Source of the DNA: Craterostigma plantagineum
Taxonomy: Eukaryota; Streptophyta; Magnoliopsida; Lamiales; Linderniaceae
Direction of reading: 5' to 3'
Assembly (NCBI GenBank): GCA_027422505.1
Contig: JAPQWV010000005.1
Location: 12,963,501-13,027,500, forward strand
Length of the DNA: 64,000 bases
In this document: piece by piece, positions 19,188-30,756 of the stretch
Position numbering within the stretch: the stretch's first letter is position 1
Layout of the letters: every line of letters begins with the position of its first letter
The notes under the pieces: model-generated
Told to the model about the DNA's origin: nothing
Databases searched by the model: none
What the model saw: only the letters and a program-made list of their open reading frames with translations
Program-made: the position numbers and the translations under genes

Positions 19188-22034
19188 GATCACTATCCTA
19201 CATACAATCACATCTATGAGAAGGCCCTGTACCTCAACGTTCACGACACCAATTACCAACTCGACCTGACCACCTTCACGTGTCCGAACGAGATTGTGGT
19301 GTCAATACTACAAGGCCATCTCCTGTGGTATGCTCTAACGGTGACGGCCTCTGTGCCAATGGTCTACCTCCAGCAGTTTTGGGGGATGATCAAGAGCCAC
19401 GTCATTGAAGGGGCGTACAGTTTCACAACGGTGGTAGGGACGAAGCACATAAACATGAACAAGAATGACTTCGGTCTTATCCTCAAACTCCCCTACAACC
19501 CGAACTACGACCCCCTTCCAACTGATGCGGAGCTCGTGCGTGACTTCCTTCAGATGGGATACTGTCCGCCGCTCACCAAACTCGCACAAATGCAGAGCAA
19601 CGGGATTCCTCATCCGTGGAAGACATTGTTTGGAATCATCAACAAATGTCTATCGCCAAAGCAGGCCGGCTTCGACAAAGAAAACGGCAACATTCTGTAG
19701 ATTTTCCATGGAATCGCCTTCTCGCGAAATTACGATTTCGCTCAACAGATCTGGAATGATCTAGCCGAGCAGATCAGGCAGAAGGAAAATAAACAATCGA
19801 AGAATGTGCCGTATGCTCGGTGGTTCTCCGTAATCATTAGACAATACATGGAGTTGTACGTGCAGAACATCCCTCGTCTACCTCCTGGATGGAATTACCA
19901 ACCACCGCGGCTCAAGTTCTTTCACAACCTAAAGCTAACGGATTTGGACCAGCCATCCATGGCCATTCCGTTCGAGTTGTTGAGGCTCCCCGACCCCACG
20001 GGAGCCAAATACCAACGGTTCTGCCGGGAGAATCATCTGATGGAATAGATGATCAGAGGGCCCCTACAGATTTCGCAGTCAGCCCTCACCAACAACAAAG
20101 CCCTGAGGACACGGTGATTGATGCAGTGGCCCAGGAGCTTGAGCAGGAGCCCCCAGTGCAAGAAACTCAACAAACAGATCCTGAGGTCACGATGATTGGT
20201 GAAGTGGCCCTTGAAATGGAAGCCGAAGAACAGAATCAGGAGCTCCAAATGGAAGTGCCCGTCCATGTAGGCGTGCTCGAAGAGCCCATTGAGGAGGTTC
20301 TTCAATAAGTAGCACAGTCCGAGGCAGAAATGGGGAAAAGCTCACTTCCACTGGTGATGGAACAGGCTCGGGAGGACGTTGAACGTGAACCGTCCCCTCA
20401 CACAGCCACCTCATCCGACACGGAGTCCGATGAGATCAGATTAATAAGACGGACTCCCAGAAGACTAAGCATACAACTCGAGTCCCTCTTTCCAACCGTA
20501 ACCACCGCATCAGATACCACGCAGATCATCTCTTCAAGTGCTGCGACCAGTTCTTCGCTCAATCTTGAGCCGCAACACAACCTACCGGTGTCTGGTTCGC
20601 AGGTTCAATCAGAGCCTTCCGAAACACCCATAGAGGAGAATCTTCAAGATTCGACTCAAGGATTGGGTGGAAGTCTCCAACAGTCACAACCTCAAGTGAC
20701 TGCGAGACAACCTGAGGAGCCGGTGTCTGCTCAAGGGTTATCAACAGGCGACATCAGTCGACTTTGTCCTTCAACGACGGAGGTGTCCGTCCAGTTCTTG
20801 ACCGCAGACGGACTTCAGGCAGCTCTCTCATAAGCTTTACAGTCATTTGAAGAAAAACTTATGGAGAGCGTGCGTACAGCTATTGAGACGTCCCGCCAAG
20901 ATCGTGGGAAAGCACCCGCCTCAGAGCCGTCTTCTTCACGACTGATTCTCACTCTACCTCAACCCACACAACCCACACCATTCGCCACACTGATCCTCAC
21001 ACACAACCTCATAAACCAGCCACCATACCTATCGGCGACCTCCACTCCATCCTAGTCGCCCGCCTACTTGAGCTGACTACTCGAACGCCGGAAGAAGAAG
21101 ACCTCTTTCGCCGTCTCGTCGATCGTCCTGGTCCGACCGACACTTGTCGTGGTCAAGGCTCCCGCTCCAAACGCAGACATGATGACCCCGATGATCAAGG
21201 CCATCATGAGGGGGAGAGGAGACCTAGGATAATGACTAGAAGTCAAGAACGAAGCTTGGGCGCGACACAGACAAGTGCTGGAGCCGCTGAAACCTCACAA
21301 GCTACTACCCGAACAACCACCACGCACCGCACCACTCATACAACCCAAATCGACTCACCAACCTTCCATATAAGGACGCCTCCGCCCACACCAACGACAC
21401 TGACAAATCCCTTGCTTCCGGAAGAAGAAGCAAGTGCCGCCATGCTCGTGGCCCTGGCTCAAACCCAAGCTACTCCCTCAGTTGCTCAAGACCAACTGTG
21501 ACCATCAGGACACGGTGTCAACCCACACGAGTTCCTCGACAAGTACATCTTCGAAGGACAGTGGATGACACATTCCATGCCCGACGAGCATCAGAGACAA
21601 CGGCTCAAGGACGTTCGACACTTCTTACAACAAGCTTCGGTGGACCTCGTGCTGATAGAAGACGAAGAACTTCAAGAAGGTGAAAATCATGAACAAGATC
21701 CCCCAAGGCTTCGAGAGTTTATTGCGCAACGAGCGAATTCTCCAACAAGACAAATGCCAGAATTCGTTCGGATCGACACGCCGTGGGAAAATTTTCGTAT
21801 CAAAATTCCTTTCCTTGAAGAAGTTCGTGAACACATTTGGAGGTCACCGGACAAAGTCAAGAAGCCGAATGAGTTCGAGCTTAGAGGGATCTCTCACTGG
21901 TATCAGTAGAAGAGAATGACGTACCTCTGGATGCTGACTTACCTTGGACCGGATGTGTGACTAGGGATGAGTAAAGGACAAGCGATGAGTCATTATAAGA
22001 GTCTCTCCCCAATTTGTTAGCTACTCAGAACGAG
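19185..22034 (+). pseudogene. Sire-A ORF3 (third ORF downstream of pol), 3'-truncated
   Basis: The function of this protein is not known to me. Its position after pol is where Sirevirus-like elements may carry an env-like ORF, but I see no signal peptide or convincing membrane helix. The N-terminal ~270 residues form a compact conserved region: DHYPTYNHIYE, YQLDLTTF, VPMVYLQQFWGMIK, YDPLPTDAELV and HPWKTLFGIINKC. A long acidic, Gln/Glu/Ser/Pro/Thr-rich middle follows (VAQELEQEPPVQE, LEEPIEEVLQ, LIRRTPRRLSIQLESL), then a Thr-rich stretch and a basic domain with PHEFLDKYIFEGQWM and KIPFLEEVREHIW. Stops at 19698-19700, 20046-20048, 20305-20307 and 20831-20833 and frameshifts break it. It ends at 22031-22034, fused to the inverted ORF3 of Sire-Z. 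Confidence 0.8.
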
Positions 22035-24438
22035 GTCCACCGAAGCTTGTTGTAGTGAACGTCCTTAAGCCGTTGTCTCTGATGCTCATCGGGCATGGAA
22101 TGGGTCATCCACTATCCTTCGAATATATACTTATCGAGGAACTCGTGTGGGTTGACACCATGTCCTGACGGTCCCGGTTGGTCTTGAGCAACTGAGGGAG
22201 TAGCTTGGGTTTGAGCCAGGGCCACGAGCATGGCGGCACTTGCTTCTTCTTCCGGAAGCAAGGGGCTTGTGAGAGTCGTTGGTGTGGGCGGAGGCGTCCT
22301 TATATGGAAGGTTGGTGGGTCGATTTGGGTTAGAGTGGTGCAGTGCGTGGTGGTGGTTGTTTGGGTAGTAGGTTGTGAGGTTTCAGCGGCTCCAACGCTT
22401 GTCTATGTCGCGCCTGAGCTGCGTCCTTGACTTCTAGTCATGATCCTAGGCCTCCTCTCCTCCTCATGATGACCTTGATCATCTGGGTCGTCATGTCGAC
22501 GTTTGGAGCGGGAGCCTTGGCCTCGACATGTTTCGGTCGGGTCAGGACGGTCGACGAGACGGCGGAAAATATCTTCTTCTTCTGCTGTTCGTGTGGTCAG
22601 CTCTAGTAGGCGGGCGACTAATATTGAGTGGAGGTCGCTGATAGGTTTTGTTGCGGGGTTAGGTTGTGAGAGGATGGGTGTGGCGGTTGGGAAGGGTTGT
22701 GTGGGTTGAGTGGGTGTGAGAATAAGTCGTGAGGAAGACGGCTCTAAGACGGGTGCTTTCCCACGATCTTGGCGGGACGTCTCGATTGCTGTACGTACGC
22801 TCTCCATAAGTTTCTCTTCAAATGACTTTAAAGCTTCTGAGAGAGTTGCCTGAAGTCTGTCTTCGGTCAGGAACTGGACGGACGCCTCCGTCGTTGATGG
22901 ACCAGGTCGACAGATGTCGCCTGTTATCAACCCTTGAGCAGACACCGGCTCCTCAAGCTGGCACGTAGTCACTTGAGGTTGTGACTGTTCGAGACTTCCA
23001 CCCAATCCTTGAGCCGAATCACGGGGATTCTCCGAACCAGACACGGGAAGATTGTGTTGCGGCTCAAGATTGAGCGATGAAGGGTCGTCAGCACTTTGAA
23101 TGATAGCTTGCGTCGTGTCTGATGTGGTGGTGTTTGTGAAGAGGGACTCTAGTTTATGCTTAATCTCCTTGGAGTCCGTCTTATAAGTTGAATCTCGTCA
23201 TCTGACTCCGTGTCGGATGAGGTGGCTATGTGAGGAGAAGGATCACGTTCAATGTCCTCACGAGCCTGTTCCGTCACTGATGGAAGTGAGCTTTGCCCTG
23301 CTTCTGCCTCAGAATGTGCTTCTTGTTGAAGAACCTCCTCAAAGGGCTCTTCGAGCACGCCTACATGGACAGGCACTTCCACCTGGAGCTCCTGATTTTG
23401 ATCTTCAGCTTCCATTTTGAGAGCCACCTCGTCGATCATCGTGGCATCCAGATCTGGTAGCTGAGTTTCTTGGACTGGAAGCTCCTGGGCCACTGCATCG
23501 ATCATCGTGTCCTCAGGGCTTGGGTGTTGTTATTGGTGAGGGCTGACGTCGAAATCTGTTGGGGGCCCTCTGATCATCTATTGCGTCAGATGATTCTCCC
23601 GGCAGTATAGCTTATAGACGTCTCCCGGGGGGTCGGCAAGACATAGTAGCACAAACGGAATCGGCATCGAAGGTTGATCCAAGTCTGTGAGCTTTGGGTG
23701 ATGGAAAAATTTTAGCCGATGTCGTTGGTAATTTCCTCCGGGAGGTAGACGAGGGATGTTCTTCTCGTACAACTCTATTTGTTGTCTAATGATTACGGAG
23801 AACCACGAGCATACGGTACATCGTCGAGCGTTTGTTCTCCTTCTGTCGGATCTGCTCTGCTAGATCATTCCAAATCAGTTGAGCGAAATCGTAGTTGCGA
23901 GTAAAGGCAATTCTGTGGAAGATACAGAGAATGTTGTCGTTGCCTTTATCGAAGCCGGCGTGCTTTGGTGATAGACACTTGTTAATGATGCCAAAAAGTG
24001 TCTTCCAAGGATGTGGGATCCCGTTGCTCTGAACTTGAGCTAGTTTAGTCAGCGGAGGACGGTATCCCATATGAAGAACGTCTTGCACCAGCTCCGCATC
24101 AGTGGGAAGGGGGTCGTAATTTTGAATGAAAGGAATGTTGAGGAGAAGCCTGAAGTCATTCTTGTTCATGCAGATGTGCCTCGTCCCTACAACCGTCGTG
24201 AAATTGTATGTCCCGTCCATGATGAGGCTCTTGATCATCCTCCAAACTGTTGGAGGTATACCATTGGCACCGAGGCCGTCACCGTTAGAGCATGCCATAG
24301 GGGATGACCTTGTAGTATTGACAGCATGATCTCGTCCGGACACCTGAAGGTGGTCAGGTCGAGTTGGAAATTGGTGTCGTGGACGTTGAGGTACATGGCC
24401 TTCTCATATATGTGGTTGTATGTTGGATAATGATCCAT
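22031..24438 (-). pseudogene. Sire-Z ORF3 (minus strand), 3'-truncated at an inverted junction
   Basis: The start ATG is at 24438-24436 and opens DHYPTYNHIYEKAMYLNVHD on the minus strand. The same conserved N-terminal region, acidic middle and basic Thr-rich region as Sire-A ORF3 follow. Clear segments are YDPLPTDAELVQDVLHMGYR, HPWKTLFGIINKC, MEAEDQNQELQVEVPVHVG, RPRIMTRSQGRSSG and a C-terminal part ending about DLVL at 22031. Several frameshifts and stops are present (for example near 24240 and 23790). The C-terminus continues at 2242-2416, on the other side of Sire-A. A TTGTATTTCAG acceptor precedes the ATG here too. Confidence 0.8.
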
Positions 24439-27400
24439 CTGAAATACAATTAGAAAGAGCAAATCATTAGTTCAGAATTTAAATTGAGTCAAAATTTTAA
24501 TTTCATCAAACCATAATAATCTATCATGTCATAGCACGTTTGATGAATTTGTAATTAAAAAATGTAATATGCACATAGGTCACATACGAAGTTAATATTC
24601 AAGAAATTAAAATATTTCGACATTTATGTATAAGACACATGTAAGTTCAATCGAAAATATGCTAAGTGTTTAACCCACTATTCACTCCGTGAAGTTTTTC
24701 GCTCGGAAAAATTGGATTTTCAATTTGAGTTTCCTAAGTGCTGATTTCTAGATAAAATTTATTCGCAAAGGTCAACTACAGTGAAAAAGCCTTAGTGAAT
24801 TTTACTAAGTGTTGGAATTTATTCGCGAGATACTGTAGCCGAGAAATTTTACGATCGAGAAAAATTTTAGTGTAAATTTACGATCGAGAAATTAGATTTC
24901 CGCATAAATTTACGATCGATAAATTTTTCGCGCCTTAATAAAATTTTCGTCGTGAAGGTTATCGAGCGAGAAAGTATTTCGATTTTAAAATAGTTTTTCG
25001 CTGCGAAATTTACGATCGAGAAAATTGACAACGAGAAACTAGGTGACTCGCCGAGAAAATTTTCGATCGATTAAAATCATCGTTACGTGCTTTTGCGATC
25101 GAGAAACTTTATCGTCGAAAAATTAATTTTATCGCCGCTAAAATTTACGACTAAGTACAAAATTGAAATCGAAATTACTGTTTTCGTTTGTAGGTTTTGC
25201 GCTCGAATTAAATTGCATTTATTTTATCAATTCCTCTCATTTTGGTTTTTCGCTCGCATAAAATCCTAATTAGAATTCTCGATGATAAGTAATTATTTGA
25301 TCTACGTCCCTTAAACTTGTCGACTAAGTCAAAATTTAGCAATAAAAAATCTTATTCGACACAAATAGTAACGCAATCAAATTAAAATTCAAATGAGACT
25401 GTTTGTGATCGAGAGAGTTCTTCGATAACTTTAAAACTTCAAAAACCCAGAAACTCGAAACTTTAGATTTTAAACTCTAGAATGCAGATAATCAAAGATT
25501 CATTCTTCCAGATTGAGCGAAAATGCGAAGACTATCAAAATCACAGAAATCTTACCAGATATTCACACTAACAGGTCAAAAATCCTGAGAAATAGCCCGC
25601 GGCTTTCGAACAGTGAAGCATATGAAAATTGTAACACAAAATCATGCGAAAAATTACAGAATATAGACGCAAACAGAGTTCATAAGCACGCAAATGTCTA
25701 AGGAATATCGACTCTACCTTAAAAGAGGATAATCTTTTGAAAATGAAAGGATTTGAGTGAAATTTTGGGTTCGTCTTCTTAAGGTTTTTCGCGAGAAAAA
25801 AAAATTGATACTGTTGAATTCTTCGAATGAGGGTTTTGCGTGAGAAGTACTTTTTCGACTACAAAAAGTAAAATTGTTCTAATGGGCTGATAAGACATAT
25901 TGGGTTCTCGAGAGGACAGGCCCATTACTATTTACGCTCGAGAAATTTGAAATCAAGAATTGCTCCTCTATTCGATTTCTCGATCGTAGGTTTTCCTATA
26001 TGTTCAGATTGACCCTGATTTCAATTAATAACCACATAATTGCTACCCCTAAAGTTTAAAATAACTGCAATTAACTCCCTGTATGTCTGAATTGTAACGT
26101 CTGGCTCCTTTGACGAAGTTTCGAAAATCTAGATCACTTAGAGCAAAAACGTTAATGATGTTAGAGTTCATTAACAATTGTTTAAATCAGGCTTCCTCTG
26201 AATTTTTATACCAATGCCATTAACTCCATGTCATGTAAATTCGCGAAATCTTCCTCATAGTGGTGCGCTTTGTGTCATTTTTGAGATCGAAAAATTTCTG
26301 CAACACTTAGAGAAAGGATATTAAAAATATTTGGAGCTCAAGACATATTATTTTGTAAATGCTCCTCCTCAAATAATGCATCTCAATTGATTCATCAAAT
26401 AAGTATAGAAAGTAATCAAAGAGACACTTACTAAAAATACGCGATTTATCAAGATTAACCTAGATACATGTTCCCCTATACATGTAATTATAATTTTGCA
26501 CAAGGGTATGAGCATGAACAATATATAGCAATAATCAATTCTGTGTAGATGCAAAATAACATTGCATGTCAAAATGTGCGATATTCTTTCCCTTTTTTTT
26601 CTAAATTTTCAATTAAAGAATTAAGAAAGAAAAAAAATCAAGAAAATATTATTACATATCTATATATATATATATTTTTTCTTATGAATATTAATACTAC
26701 TAATAGTACGGGGTCATTTTGCTTTGAACATTCGTCACGCCTAAAATTTCGCAAGACATTAGAAAGATCATATGCCGTCAAGTCAAGTCTACAATCTAAA
26801 GTCCTATGTCCATAGAGTAGTCCATTTCGACAACTCTCACTAGGTTCACTCTAGCACTCTATTATTTTTAACTTGGGATTTTATATTTATATCACTCAAG
26901 TCAACACAAGTAATATTACGTCAATTTACCAGTGATCGAGACGCTTTTAATCAATTCATCTAAGCGAAAGATCGTCGATGTGGAAGCAAAGGGACTTAAA
27001 AAGGTTTCAATTTGGCTATGACTAAGAATGGAAGGAACATTATGGAAAATGTGGGCTTTTTGTCGTCTTCCATTTCTTCGTCGTTCTTCTCCACCGGCAT
27101 TTTTATTTTCTATTTTTCATCCTTTTTATGTTTTCTATTCCCTTTTATGCTCAAGCTAAAGCTCCGCTTCTCCACGAGGCAATAGGAGATTATCGTAGGC
27201 AAAGTTCTTCTTGTTGGTTCTCGGGCCGATACCGTGCTCCTCTTCTCTTATTCCCTAGAGAGGTTTCAGAGATTATCGATTTGGAGAAGTTCAAAGTTAT
27301 GGAATTCGAACCCGAGGCTGCGCTCCTCTTCTCGTTTCCCGATATAAGACCGGATTATCGTTGGAGAAGTTCACTTCGAGGTGATTCTCTTTCCAGCCGT

Positions 27401-28220
27401 TCTGACGAGCGTACGAGATTATCGACGGAGAAGTTCACAGCAGGATCCATGCCACCTTCTAAGAATTTGTGATGTAGATATTCGGAAGGCAGGTTCCTTT
27501 GGTCTACTTTTTTGCGTTGAGCAATGCCTTCTTTTGTCATCTTTTTCTTTGTAGTATCATTTCCTCCCCCTCCTTTTCTCGATTGAACAACCCGCCGAAA
27601 AACTTAGATAGTTGGTTGAAGGATCAAAGGATTTCAAAAGAAGAAAAGGAAATTGGAGAAGGCTCAAAGTGGATGACTAGGAGTTAAGGTAAAGGATAAA
27701 AGATTTATAAGGCCGAGTGAGGAATTTCTTAGATGCCCTTATCATCTTCCTAACAAACTGAAGCTAGGCGAGTATGAGGCCAAGAATCACTAGTTAAGAC
27801 AAGCAATTGATGTGCGACTCGCTCGAGAATAGATCCTAAGAAAAAATGGAAAAAGGCTAGAATCCTCATATATGAAAATGGAAAAAGGTTTCACCACCGG
27901 CTTTCCCCGGTTACCAAAAAAAAAAGGACTTTATGTCTAGTGGAGCAAACTAAAGACTTTTGAGACACAAGAAAATGACTTAGACTGACAAAATTAAGCA
28001 ATTAATCAGTCGCTTGTCGGGGAAACATATTGTGCCTTAGATCAAAGCATCCTAAAGAATATCTTCATTCCCCTAATATTATAAGTATATGTATAATATT
28101 TTTGGATTTTCTTTATTCTATTATATTATTATTTAATTTGCACGCAAGATATGTCATTTAAGTATAGAAAACACATAGCATAGAGGATATGAAAGCACAA
28201 AAAATCAAGTAGAGCACCTA
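24439..28220 (-). other. Sire-Z pol-ORF3 spacer (minus strand)
   Basis: About 3.8 kb, homologous to the Sire-A spacer but with an extra block (about 25000-26000) that Sire-A lacks. On the plus strand six CGATCG words lie at 24850-25105 and one at about 25980. Within the extra block, minus-strand sequence resembles a leader: GGGCC-rich upstream DNA, pyrimidine-rich DNA and an AAGGTAGAGT donor-like site (25720-25711). The four-unit tandem repeat lies at 27180-27440. A 5'-truncated SINE is inserted at 27888-27926. A short open frame at 27355-27540 is part of the repeat and is not called as a gene. Confidence 0.75.
27888..27926 (+). mobile_element. 5'-truncated SINE (3' 30 bp plus poly-A)
   Basis: GGTTTCACCACCGGC...CCCCGGTTACC followed by ten A residues matches the 3' end of the SINE at 3694-3910 (minus-strand reading). 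The homologous spacers at 47700 and 55350 lack it, so it is an insertion. A repeated AAAATGGAAAAAGG lies just before it and about 35 bases further upstream, but a clean target duplication is not obvious. Confidence 0.7.
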
Positions 28221-28900
28221 TCACGAGAGGTTCAACATGCCTAATTTTCCGACAAGAAATTGGAATCGTTTTTCATCCAATGCCTTGGTGAAAATGTCAG
28301 CTAGTTGATACTCCATGTTCACGAAATACATGTCAATCATGCCTTTTTCTACGTGATCTTTTATAAAGTGATATCTAAAGTCTATGTGTTTTGTGCGTGA
28401 GTGGTGAACAGGATTACACGTAATCGCAATGGCACTTTGGGTATCACTATAAATGGGTATATTATTTAGATTGTACCCATAGTCGCGAAGCTGAGTTCTT
28501 ATCCACAGCATTTGAGAGCAACAGCTGGCGGCCGCGACGTATTCTGCCTCTCGATGTTGATACACAATTCTGCTTCTTGGATGACCAACAAACTAGCTTT
28601 CCGTCTAGAAATTGAGCGCCACCGGATGTGCTCTTCCTGTCCATTCGGCAACCTGTATAATCAGCATCAGTATAGCCAATTAATTTGAAATTGGTTCCTT
28701 TAGGATACCATAGTCCTAAAGCGGAGGTGCCCTTGAGATAACGCAGAATTCGCTTCACCGCAAGAATGTGAGAAACGGGTGCACAAACAAGTGGCAAACA
28801 TGATGTCCGGGCGACTTGAGGTGAGATAGAGAAGAGACCCTATGATACTGCGATGTAGTGTGATGTCGACTGTTTTTCCGGTGGGATGGGCATCCAACTT
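28221..28900 (-). pseudogene. pol: Sire-Z pol remnant: end of reverse transcriptase and RNase H
   Basis: Minus-strand reading begins abruptly next to the LTR at KLDAHPTGKTVDITLHRSII, within the reverse transcriptase C-terminal region. It continues through [31 protein letters not shown] and the RNase H segment [20 protein letters not shown], to [13 protein letters not shown] at 28221. Gag, protease, integrase and the catalytic YVDD part are missing. Two frameshifts (near 28780 and 28550) divide the remaining frame. RNase H would degrade template RNA; here it is a relic. Confidence 0.88.
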
Positions 28901-29250
28901 TGTTAGGTCCAAGTTTATCAACTCTATGATCCTAGGCATGAATTCTATAGGAATCGATTAGAATTGAATAGAATTGAATTTCGATCGAAAACCTCTTTGG
29001 AAGAACACAGGAGAGAATCCTTGTAGTGAGAGAAGGTATTTGCTGTTTCTCTCTCTAGAAATCGAATTGCAAGCCTTTCGGATCAATTTTCTAAAACTTC
29101 TCTGAGCTCAATGTTTGCACATCTATTTATACCAAACATACTTGGTATAAATATCAAACTAAGTCCTAAACTAAGGACAAATACATGAAACGTCCCAAAT
29201 TACAAGGACAGCTAATAAAATCAAAGCACAACTAAAAATGATATTCTACA
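28901..29250 (-). repeat. Sire-family LTR joining Sire-Z and Sire-E (minus strand)
   Basis: 350 bp with minus-strand TGTAGAATAT start and GACCTAACA end. On its minus-strand upstream side sits a polypurine tract (CAAAGGGGGAGAA, 29263-29251) and the ORF3 C-terminus of Sire-E, so it is a 3' LTR for that copy. On the other side reverse transcriptase begins immediately, without a primer-binding site. It has a TATAAATA on the minus strand near 29132. It may be shared by two tandem copies, or mark a deletion running from the LTR end into pol. Confidence 0.88.
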
Positions 29251-29496
29251 TTCTCCCCCTTTGTGCTTGATTTCTTTTCCACACCGTCTGTCCTCGTCGA
29301 GCGTAGTACGACCTGCGCAAGCCCAGCGCATGCTCATAATTCCTGAGCGTATTCCTCAGCTCCAGTCGCTCCTCGATGTCCTCAAGTAATTCCATTAGGA
29401 GCGGCTGTTCTCTCATGAACCGGTGGATCATCAACATCGTCTCTCGGTTGATTTCTTCCAACCTTTGCTCTATATTTCTCCTGATGACCTTGAGCG
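29246..29496 (-). pseudogene. Sire-E ORF3 C-terminus, ending inside the LTR
   Basis: Minus-strand frame with MEEINRETMLMIHRFMREQ, LLEDIEERLELRNTLRNYEH and LGLRRSYYARRGQTVWKRN, ending RGRM-stop. The codons AGG GGG AGA ATG TAG span the polypurine tract and the LTR start, so the polypurine tract is coding and the stop codon is supplied by the LTR. The charged, Leu-spaced sequence suggests an amphipathic helix or coiled coil. The frame is open to the Copia-B insertion at 29496 and continues at 38990 on the other side. Confidence 0.78.
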
Positions 29497-30755
29497 TGTT
29501 GAGGTATATGCCCTATATGCCGTACGAGGACTGGGAGTACGAAGGCAATTTGCTAGTTTTGTAGTGTTTAGTGATGTAATTTGATTACTTCTATTAATGG
29601 AATGACTTTATTCATCATTAATTAATTATTGGATGAATAAATTAAAAGGCAAATTATTAATTAGTCTAAAGATTTCACTTTGCAGTCTGGGTGGATAAGA
29701 CAAATTAATAAAACCCAAATATTGACAGGTCAGTTACTGATTCTGTGGGGACAGAGAGGGGCACCAGTAAGCTGAGATCCTGCAATATTAAAATATTCCA
29801 CAAGTCTAAGTCTCCAGTAGGGTGACTGGAATGACACATACGACTTGTTTGCCGATGGGGCCAATATGGTTGTGCCAGCCATTCACTTGGGAAGTGGGAG
29901 CCCATGACAATGATACAAGATGAATCAAGGGATTATCTGTATTTGGACACTGACTCGTAATCGAACGATCACACGCTTGGATTGTCCTTGATCGATCGAT
30001 TGATTGTAGTAGTATGCGTGAACCTTAGACTGAAAGGGTTAACTTGGGGTTGATCTTGAGGTCTTGACTTGTCACTAGTTTGCTAGGCCCGTCTTGCCGG
30101 TGGCATGGGTCAGTGGCGAAATGCGGTCTTGACTTTTTGATGTGATTGCCGGTTGAACCGCGGAGCGGAATTTACGGTCTCGATTAAATTCGAGGTAAAC
30201 GTCCTATGGCAAGTTTAACATGCGGGAATTTATCCAAGTCTCTGGCCAGAGCATATAACTGACTCACGATAGTCGTGGAGTGCAGTTTCAGAACTTTCAC
30301 CGACATAAACGACATAGAGTCGAGTTCTGTAAGTTTGACTATGCGTGACTTTCACTCGACCGGGACAAACGTAAAGGGTTTATACGTATGACGAAAATCT
30401 ACAGTCGGTTCATGGATTATGATTAGATCAAATTCGTACTCAACTTGGGATCTTTCGGTACCACGGGGCTGGCTAGGTGAATACCGAACTCCTAGATACC
30501 TCCTGGGCTGGTTGAGACGAACCAAGAGAGTCAGGCTTAAAAAGGGCAACCGATACAACGTCGTCATCAGAGAGAGAGACAAGACTAGGTCCTAGATTGT
30601 GACATTAGGGTTTGGGGCTTGGCCAAAACCTTGATCGGCCGAAAATACTAAGTTTGACTAGTGAGGGGTAAAATTGTCTTTTCACCTCACGATATATTTT
30701 TGAAATTCCGCCGTTCTAGGAACGTGTGTCCAGGGACCCTCGGGGATTCTCAACA
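29497..30755 (+). repeat. Copia-B 5' LTR, internally deleted
   Basis: Begins TGTTGAGGTATATGCCC and ends GGGGATTCTCAACA. It aligns with the 3' LTR over its whole length except for about 767 bp present only in the 3' copy (38174-38940). The gap lies at AAAT microhomology (TTGAAAT / TTAAAAT then TCCGCCG). The missing segment contains the TATA box, so this LTR is probably promoterless. Confidence 0.92.
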
Positions 30756-30756
30756 G

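Noticed and set aside
22034..22430. A 3' LTR for Sire-A after its ORF3
   Set aside because: I looked for plus-strand AAGGGGGAGAATGTAG after 22034 and found only inverted ORF3; the 3' LTR of Sire-A is missing from the window.
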